Assembly: GCA_036822015.1 (NCBI GenBank)
Contig: DAISIL010000100.1
Span: 1-7,597, forward strand
Length of the DNA: 7,597 bases
From: DAISIL01 sp036822015
GTDB taxonomy: Bacteria; Bacteroidota; Bacteroidia; Cytophagales; Bernardetiaceae
Direction of reading: 5' to 3'
Positions within the stretch are counted from its first letter, which is position 1. Every line of letters begins with the position of its first letter. Positions 1-6,000 of this stretch are shown piece after piece. The translations under genes and the position numbers were made by a program. The notes beneath the pieces are model-generated. The model was not told where the DNA came from, did not search any database, and saw only the letters and a list, made by a program, of their open reading frames with translations.

Positions 1-1
1 G

Positions 2-76
2 ACAACCTACACCGTAACGGGAACGGATGCCAGTGGCTGTGCGTCAGCGGTCAGCGCGACGGTAACGGCGAATGAT
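2..76 (+). other. C-terminal part of an Ig/PKD-like repeat (residues 1-25)
   Basis: The first 25 residues read TTYTVTGTDASGC followed by a short Ser/Ala/Val/Thr strand ending in TVTAND. The pattern (S)TTYTVTGTDASGC...TVTV is the usual last two strands of the Ig/PKD-like repeats that occur in tandem in large Bacteroidota surface proteins. The repeat near the other end of the window has the matching element, STTAYSVLVTTG...ITITVNP. The rest of this domain, and probably more copies, lie upstream. It is likely a structural spacer. Confidence 0.7.
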
Positions 77-3000
77 TGCCAGACACTCATTTTGGCGACC
101 TATGACTCCACGGCTACGGGATTATTCTTGAGCTGGAGCGGCACTGCTACGGCCACTTACACGGTGGAGCGTTCGTTGGATGGTGTCAGCTTTGGTGCCG
201 TAACCTCGCTTGTCGGCAACACCTACCTGGATGCCGGACTGACCGAAGGTCAGACGTATTACTACCGCGTCTCCGATGGTACGAACTTCTCCAATATCAA
301 AAAATCCGTTCCGATCAAGCGGGTAAGCTCGGGTATGGCATTGGCTTTCAACGGTACAAGCCACAACATCCAGACGAACATCACCGATCTCCCGAGCCAA
401 TATACGATCACGACCTGGATCAAGCCTGCCGGTAGCGGTACACGTACTGTATGGAGCATTGGCTCCCCCGAAACATACGTAGAAATTTTGCCGGATAATC
501 GTTTGCGCTTTGGTGTTTATAGTATGCTGCCTGGTAGCTACGTGTATGTAACGACGACCGATCCCATCCCGAACGACAAGTGGTCGCATGTGGCGGTTAC
601 TTTTGATGGTGGTTTACGGCTGTACTTGAATGGCACGCTACAAGGCAGCAACGGGTCAGAGATTCTTACGCTTGTCAGCGGCAACCTTGTGATCGGCGCA
701 CGCAATGGAACCGACTACTTTGCAGGGGCTATCGACGAGTTCCAAATCTGGGAGACCGTACTGCCGGACAGCGAGATACAGACCTGCTTAGCTAAGCGAC
801 TGACCCAAGCAAATCACACAGACCTGTACGCACATTTCCGTATGGACGAAGGCGCGGGAGTACATCTCACCGATGTTGCGGGGGCATTCAACGCCGAGGT
901 ACAAGGAGCCACACCGGTTTGGCAGATGTCTGGGGTATCGATGGGGGATGTCGTCGTTACTAACTTTACTAGTCCGAACACGCTGAATATCGTTACGCCT
1001 AACGGCGACAGCTTCCAGATCAACTATACCTCGGGTGCGCCGGAGGGATCCGTGTTGTACCTGGTACAGAACCGACCAACTGATACGACGACCAACGGTT
1101 TGCAGTCCGTGCTGGGGGGTTACTACTTTGGGGTCTTCACCGTTGGGGGAACATCGCCGACCTATGATCTGACCTACAACTACGCCAATAACCCTTCCAT
1201 TACGTCGGTCAATGAACTGTTCCTCAACTTAGGTTCGCGTGCCAATAACGCCGCTCCTGCCTGGACATGGCTAGACGCAACCGTAGATCCGGTAGCCAAG
1301 ACGCTCACCAAAACCGGGCTTACCGGAACGGAGTATATCCCCGGAACGAGCAGTTGCTCTTCTACTTTCGGTGTTTCGCAGGCGATCCTGTACGTAAATC
1401 AGAGCGTAGGAGGGGGCAACGACGATGGAACTTCCTGGGCCAATGCCTTTGACGAACTCCGCGAGGCGATGAGCTGGGCCTTCTATTGCCGCGACTCGAG
1501 CAACATCCAGCAGATTTGGGTAGCCACAGGCACCTATCTACCTACGGATGCAGCTGGCCCCCGCGATTCAAGTTTTGTGCTGGTCAATGGCGTGAGCCTT
1601 TACGGGGGATTCTCTCCTGCCGATGGCATCGTGGACTTTGCAGATCGGGATTGGAATGCCTACCCGACGATATTAAGCGGAGATATTGGTGCAACGGGAG
1701 CTGTGCCTGTTATCGCCGCACCGCCTGGTGCATTGGCACTTACTTTTGAGTTGGCGCATAACGACAACAGCTATCACGTGGTGCTGGCGCGCGGAGTTAC
1801 AAACACTGCTACGGCTTTTGATGGCTTCATCGTTCAGTACGGCAATGCCGAGGGTGATCCCAGAGCAAAATTTAACCGTGGGGCTGGCTTGTTGAGCTTG
1901 CAAGGTGCACCACGCATCGAAAACGTAACTTTCCGTTGGAATCAGGGTGGAAGTACCGCTAATGGCGGAGCAGCGGCCATTTTCTTGAGCAGCGGACTAA
2001 CGCCCACAGTAGCAACCTTCAATGCCACCCTAAACGCCGTAACCTTCCTCCAAAACACAGCAGGCAATAACGGCGGTGCGCTCGAGCTAAGATCAGAGGG
2101 ACTTAACACAGAACTGACCGCAAACATATCCAATGCCGTCTTTGCCGAAAACCTCTCGACGCAAAACGGCGGAGCCATCACGGCTTTTGCTTCCTCGGCT
2201 GCCACCACGAGACTGAACACCAATATCTACAACACCACTTTCCGACGCAACCGAGGCAGTAATGGCGGGGCCATTTTTGCTGGACGAGCTATTGCTGCGG
2301 TTTCTCAACTGGAGGTTTACAATAGCCTCTTCTGGGACAATACCGCCGTATCGACAGGGGCGGCCATTCAGGCAAACGATCCTTCGGTAGCTGTTAATGT
2401 AGATCACGCACTCCTGGAGGCTGCCGAGGTTGATGGTGGGGCGCAGTCTTTGGTAAGCCTGGTTTCGGGCAACCCCAATTTCACCAACGAGCTTGCCAAT
2501 GACCTGACGCTACAGCCCGGTTCTCCGGCCATCAACGCCGGTAGTGCCGCCCTGGTGCTGGCCGGTATCACAACAGACCTGGACGGAAACCCACGCATAC
2601 AGGGAAGTGCGCCAGATCTTGGGGCCTATGAAGCCGCTGCCATTAACCTGACGCTCATCTACGTCGATTCGGCAGCAGCGGGGGCGAATAACGGCTCTTC
2701 CTGGAGTGATGCCTTCAATGATTTGCAGGATGCTTTGGATATTGCCACCCCAGGCGATACGATTGTGGTCGCACGTGGTACGTACTACCCATCGGCCCAG
2801 TATGACCTAACCACAGGTGTTGAGACCGGACGTGGTGCATCTGTTACGAGTAGCTTTAAGTTTCCGGACTCGGTGAAAGTCTATGGTGGTTGGGAAGGTG
2901 GTGAGGTCATCAAGACGGCCAGCATCAACAGCCGCAACTTTGAATTTTATCCAACCATTCTGAGCGGCGACTTCAATAATGACGATGCCTATCTGGTAAC

Positions 3001-6000
3001 TTCTGGACTACCTACCACAATCACGACCACAAATGTAACCGAGAATGCCGCTCATGTGGTCTATACCCGTCAGGTAGGCCCGCAGATGCTCGTTGATGGC
3101 TTCATCATTACGGGTGGATATGCCAATAGTGCTTTGAGTACTTTCCGTGGAGGAGGGTGGTTTAATGTCGCCAATGGTAGTTTTGCTTCCAACCCAGTCT
3201 TAAAAAACATTCGCTTCATCCGAAATGAGGCAGGAGAGCAGGCGGCTGGTTTTTATAGTACTGCCACTGTGGCAGGTGCCGAAGCTAGCCCCGTGTTGGT
3301 GAATTGTAGTTTTGAGCAAAACCTAGTTACGGGCGGTGGTGGTGGTGCTGTCTTACTGCGCACCGTAGCGGGAACGCAAAGCAATCCGAGCTTTATCAAC
3401 GTGCGTTTTGATGAAAACGTAGCCGTAGCCGCAGGTGCTTTGGCTTTCGATCTTGAAAATGGCGGAGATATGATCGTGGAACTGTACAGTGCCTCTTTCT
3501 GGCGTAACAGTGCCAACACCAATGGCGGTGCAATAGGTATTGCCATCCCGAACTCAGGGGCTGCGATTACCGTGAAAATGAATCAGCTAACTGCCGCCGA
3601 GAACTACGCAGCTAGTCAGGGTGGCATGTTATGGATACAAGCAAATAACCCCGGCCAGGTAGATGTGTCCATCATCAATAGCGTCTTGTGGGGTAACACA
3701 GCCGCTAACGGAACGGAGATATATAGTCAATACACAGACTTGAACTTTGATCGTAGCATTATCAGTGCTGGTGGACTAACTGCCACAAGTGTAGATGGTA
3801 TCGGCACTACGACTAACCTCCGAGAGGTCTTTGAACCCAATGATCCGTTTGTGGACATCAGCAGCGGTAACCTTCAACTACTCCCGACCGCTGCCGCCGT
3901 GGCGGCTGGTAATAACGGCGACATCCCCGTTGATTCCTATGACCTTGATAACAACGGCGATACGGCCGAAACGCTACCCCTCGATCTGGACGGCAACCCT
4001 CGCATTCAGCAGGTGGCCGTTGATCTGGGCGCCTTTGAAAGCCCGCACGCTTCTCCTCTGCTGCCTACACCGGAGCAGTACCTCCTGATCGCGACCCCTG
4101 TGGCTGGCACTACCGCCCCCAATTTCAGTAAGCCTTTTGTGATCGACCTAGACGGAGATGGGTTGTTGGATATGCTCGTAGGTGATGACGGCGGAGCAAC
4201 CATCGACCACTACGAACAGACAGCCCCCAATGCCAACAGCTTTGCTTTGGTTCAGTTAGATTTGATTAGTACAGGATTAAGTGCTAAGCCTACGATGCAC
4301 ATCATTGACCTGGATGGAAATGGACGGCTTGATCTGATCGCAGGATCAAACCCCGGAACGCTACGCCACTTTGAGCAGACGGCCATCAATGCCAATACCT
4401 TTGTGCAGCAGAGTAGCCCGCTTAATTTATTCAACCCTGGATCAGGGAATACAGCACCTACCTTCGCGGACATCGACGGTAACGGACGATTGGATATGCT
4501 TATCGGCCGAAATGCCAACGACATCCAACGCTATGAGGCTGATGCTCCGAACTCACTCATTTTCAACCTGGTAACGAATAATTTCTTGCCGACAACCCTC
4601 CCCTCGGCACCTCGCCTAACCGACTTGAACGGCGATGGATTGCTTGACCTTTTGGTAGGACGAACCAACGGCGGTGCTATTGTCCAGCACTACGCCCAGG
4701 TGGCCCCCAACTCGCCACATTTTGCTTTGGTAGCGGCTAACTTTACCCCTGGTTTGGGGGGAGTAGGTGCCTGGCCATCCAATGCCTTCGATCTGGACGG
4801 CGACGGCTTCACGGATGTTTTTGTGGGTGATGGCGACGGGGCGACTGTTTCCCTCAAGCATTTCGAGAAAACCCCACCATGTACTGACCTGACCGTATCC
4901 AACACAGCTACTACTGACTTTGGTAACGTCGTCCTGGGTAGCACCGAAACCATCACCTACACGATCACAAACACGGGTACGGAGATTCTCGACATAACGG
5001 ACATTTCCGCGACTGGTAGCACGGCTTTCAGCGTCAGCCCAACCAACATGAGCATTCCCGTAGGGGCTTCGCAGACCTTTGATGTCAGCTTTGCGCCCTC
5101 TGCAACAGGTACAGCCAATGCGACCATCACCATTTTGAGTAACAGTTGCTCCAGCTCCGTGTTGAGCTTTGGGGTGAGCGGTACGGGCATCTTCATCATG
5201 CCGCAAGCACCGATCGGCAACCGTGGGTTGTATTTCGATATGGACAACGAAACCTATCTGCGGGTAGAGGACAACCCCGATTTGCAGTTGCTGACCAACT
5301 ACACCCTCGAAACCTGGATCAAGGTCAAGCGCAAGCCAGCCACAGGTGATATTGAAACTTCGGATCAGATGCTCATCGCCAAAGGCAACAATACCTTAGA
5401 CTACGGTTTGAATATCTTCGGCCCCGACCGTGCCACACCCGGGATCATTGAGTTTGTACCCAATACGCTCTTCCTGGGGGTACAAGGGACTACCGTCGTG
5501 GATGACAACCGTTGGCACCACATCGCTGTTACGTATGATGGTTCTTTTGCTCGCTTGTATGTGGATGGTATCCTGGATGGCACTACGAGTGTTACTGCAC
5601 CGACGGGATCATCAACTAACGACTTGATTATTGGTGGTTTTGAACGCGGACCTAACGTAGATCGCATCGTGAACGGTCAGATGGACGAGGTCAAGATATG
5701 GAATGTTGTTCGCACCGCTGATCAGATACTGGCAGGCATCAACGACGTAGCCACTTCGGCGACGGGACTGGTCGCCTACTGGGATTTTGACGATGACGCT
5801 TCTCCTGGAGATCAGTTTACGGCTCTGGAGCCAGTCAATGGTTATAATGCTGTCTTCTTCAATGATCCCTTGTGGACGCTCCGCATTACTAGCAGCGACG
5901 GTATCGGTAACAGTCCCGGAACGATCAAATGGGCAATCAACGAAGCCAACACAGACGGCGACCTGGATTACATCGACTTCAGTATCTCGAACACGCCCAC

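Noticed and set aside
335..337. ATG (residue 112) as a start codon for a shorter gene
   Set aside because: The frame is open upstream and encodes an FN3-like domain and an Ig tail, and no purine-rich ribosome site or signal peptide accompanies this Met.
122..589. Minus-strand open frame of 155 residues
   Set aside because: It is antisense to the FN3 and LamG 1 coding sequence, and no family or conserved motif is visible in the translation.
3335..3346. Four GGT units in a row, as a possible phase-variable microsatellite
   Set aside because: The unit is three bases, so slippage would only change the number of glycines; it encodes part of a GGAI-type coil turn and is short.
1382..4039. Regular spacing of repeated motifs as a possible CRISPR or DNA repeat array
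   Set aside because: The periodicity is at the protein level (FxxN and GGAI coils) and not at the DNA level; no identical direct repeats with unique spacers are seen.
4756..4761. Run of six G as a possible frameshift site
   Set aside because: The same frame encodes VCBS repeats on both sides, so no shift is present, and there is no sign of programmed slippage.
4616..5206. Minus-strand open frame of 196 residues
   Set aside because: It lies opposite well-defined VCBS and anchor-D coding sequence and has no recognisable domain. The composition (many Arg, Gly, Cys, His) is that of a complement of Thr/Ala/Gly-rich codons.
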